The notes beneath the pieces are model-generated. The model worked only from the letters and a program-made list of their open reading frames with translations. It searched no databases and had not been told where the DNA came from. DNA of 64,000 nucleotides from Heterotrichella gracilis (taxonomy: Eukaryota > Sar > Xanthophyceae > Tribonematales > Xanthonemataceae): NCBI GenBank assembly GCA_032358255.1, contig JAULBX010010103.1, forward strand, positions 1 through 64,000, given 5' to 3'. Shown here in pieces: positions 58,320 through 64,000 of the stretch. Each line of letters opens with the position of its first letter. Within the stretch, counting starts at the first letter, position 1. The position numbers were made by a program, and so were the translations under genes.

Positions 58320-60328
58320 GGAGTTGTTCGGGGTTTAAGATGTGAAGTGAAGGGTTTAAGGTATCATCCCTCAGTGGAGGGATGCAAAGGGAGGGGGGGG
58401 TGGGAGCGTTCCGAGGGGAGGGGAGGGAGGAGGGGAGGGAATGGGATGCGACTGTGTTTAAGTGAAGCGCCGATATAAGGGCAGGTGAGAAATGCCCGAG
58501 CAGATAATGAATAGATGGTCGGTTGCGCTTTTCACGACGCTTCGCGGCGCCTGCAACTCGGCTGCATGACGTCATCACATCCTAGTTGTTTGAGTGACCT
58601 ATGCGCTCCGAGCACATGATTTCAGGTGGTTCACGGGGTGGGATTGAGATAGGGAGCGCTTTGTTTGGGATTAGAGGGGCTTGTGTGTCGAATGTTGAAA
58701 TCAGTTTGAAGCCCATTTGGGGTAGTGAAGCACAGTGGGAGATAGAGTTTCTTGCGGTTTCCTCAGGGGTTTGCTCGGCTTTCTGTCCACGTGGGGGTGT
58801 GTCAAGAACAAGTTGAGGTGTAGGGTTTTCCTTAGGGTTTTGCTATGCCCTGGGGTTCTATTCATAAGGTCAAGCGTGTGTTTTCCTGTTGATGGGCATA
58901 CGATATGTGTTCCTGAGTCAGGGACCGCTTGGCCCCTTTATTTCTGCCTACATTTCTGCCTACAAGAGGCGCTATTCGCTTCCTCTCACACCGTATGTGT
59001 GTGGTTGGACGCCAACAAGTGCGGTGGATATGCTGCATAATGCATGCGCCTATGTGCCATTGCCCCATTGCTCCCACGCTTGCATAATATGCAGCAGCAG
59101 CGTGGTTTAGGGTTTAGGGATTTTGCCATGCAACCACTCCTCCCGTATGTGGTGCAGAGCGGGCCCTTTAGGCGTTTAGGGTTTAGGGTAGACATATGGA
59201 CATGCAGCATGGTCTGTGGCCGAGATAACCAACCATTTTGAGCTGCTTTTTGCAGCACCGTAACTGTTGACATTCCTTTGAAGCAAGCAGGCTTATTTTA
59301 TATCCCCTTGGAAAAAGATTGATCAAGGCATGTGTGATAGCTTGCCGCATATTTTTGGCCGCATTGCAGTGCGGCCTTTGTATTGTTTTCTCGTCAGATT
59401 GTCCCCTGGGACTGTGCGGTGTAAATCCAGTGCCCCTAGATACTGTCTTATCAGGCGCTCAATGTTTGCTGTCCTATTTAGGATGGAGACTGCCAGTGTC
59501 AGGCACATAAATGTTGATTGTTAGACTTTTCTTGCTGCAACCACACCCACAGAACAATGGGCTTCATTAATGTTTTGAGAGCACATCTCTTCAACCACAA
59601 GCCAACTATGTTGTACATTTGAAGTTCCAATCTTGGTCTGGACGTATAGTGAATGTAAGTGATCATCTGGGATCCCCATTCTTAGTCCATAACATTGTTC
59701 TGCAAAAGCTCCTTGCGATGTTTTGTTGCTAATGGCTCAGATGGCTTGGTGCTCTTGAAACGTTCCCTGTTGCTCTCAAGCCAGGCGAGCTATGGTGGTG
59801 GTGGTGGTGGTGGTGGAGGTGTCTGCCAAGTGCAATTGTGTATGAGTTCAGACGTTCATACTTAGTAAGGAATTTCACGTCGAGACCTTAGGCAAGCCAA
59901 CGGAGGCTTCAAACTCCAAGCTGGTTTGACCAGCCTCCAGCGCACACTAGCACACCCGTCCTGTACTTACAACATGTACACTGCAGATCTCCACAATATC
60001 AGTACAGCACCTGTAACCGTTTACCGTTTTAGTATCAGGAAAGCAACGGCTTGGTTCCAAACCAGCCTCATGTGCGCCTCAGAAATGTGGCCTGGATAGG
60101 GCATTTGACAAAACGGTTACCCTTGACAAGGGCTTTTGTGGCAGGGGCTTTCCTTCCACAGCGTACCGTATGGTGCACTTGAACTTGAGTAGTGCAAGAC
60201 ACACGCCCACCACAGCGCCACCTACTGTTTTTCGCGATGTGGTAGTACCCTTTGCGATAGTTGTAACCCCACACCAGCATGGCATGTCTACCCACAGTCG
60301 AGGGCCACTGACGCCCCCTACACAATCT
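58320..60328. other. Intergenic: kinase to methyltransferase
   Basis: 2.0 kb. Contains a GGT trinucleotide run at about 59792-59818 and short TTTAGGG blocks near 59107 and 59178. No protein or RNA gene recognised. The minus strand from about 60330 to 60080 is open for some distance, but I cannot assign it. Confidence 0.45.
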
Positions 60329-63967
<3,639 letters not shown>

Positions 63968-64000
63968 CTGGCATGAACCATGCGCCTGCCTGCCTGCTTG

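Overview
This 64 kb window is nuclear DNA from a eukaryote, most probably a green alga. The coding capacity sits in many short exons with GT-AG borders. Several proteins have green-lineage character: a BP-80-type vacuolar sorting receptor with a YMPL tail, a tower-less FLD/LDL-type histone demethylase, an SnRK2-like kinase and a pherophorin-like proline-rich domain. Degenerate plant-type telomere repeat (CCCTAAA/TTTAGGG) is scattered through the introns. A CCDC77 homologue suggests a lineage that keeps centrioles or flagella. A chlorophyte, perhaps a prasinophyte, fits best; the species is not resolved.

Layout. Minus strand <1-5625: a six-transmembrane cyclic-nucleotide-gated/HCN-like channel, incomplete at its 3' end. 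A 415 bp divergent spacer separates it from a plus-strand CCDC77 homologue (6041-8482). Next on the plus strand are a vacuolar sorting receptor (9170-21433) and an unrecognised eight-exon gene (22874-26007). A minus-strand LSD1/FLD-like demethylase (27708-35122) is divergent from a plus-strand FAD monooxygenase of the kynurenine 3-monooxygenase type (35963-40740). Then come a proline-rich SGNH/PAF-AH-like hydrolase (about 44279-51722), an SnRK2-like kinase (about 54046-58319) and an organelle-targeted RsmH rRNA methyltransferase (60329 to beyond the window end). I saw no tRNA, rRNA or CRISPR. The genes look like unrelated housekeeping and signalling functions, not a pathway cluster.

The striking property is architectural. 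At least eight of the nine genes carry, in introns beside their real exons, one to five decayed tandem copies of those exons, here called exon echoes. Many keep the splice border; a few are intact enough to be alternative exons (55677-55760, 40780-41046). Telomere-like repeats are spread through the same introns and in several places begin exactly where an echo loses homology. This suggests a recurrent break-repair or tandem-duplication process that produces exon copies and captures telomere-like sequence. Other structure includes perfect palindromes (35881-35917, 38533-38597), foldback elements, a 360 bp hAT-like MITE with a near-perfect 8 bp target duplication and an empty-site paralogue nearby, and a LINE tail remnant.

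Exon coordinates were set by hand from splice borders, reading phase and family resemblance. Echo borders are accurate only to about 10 bases.
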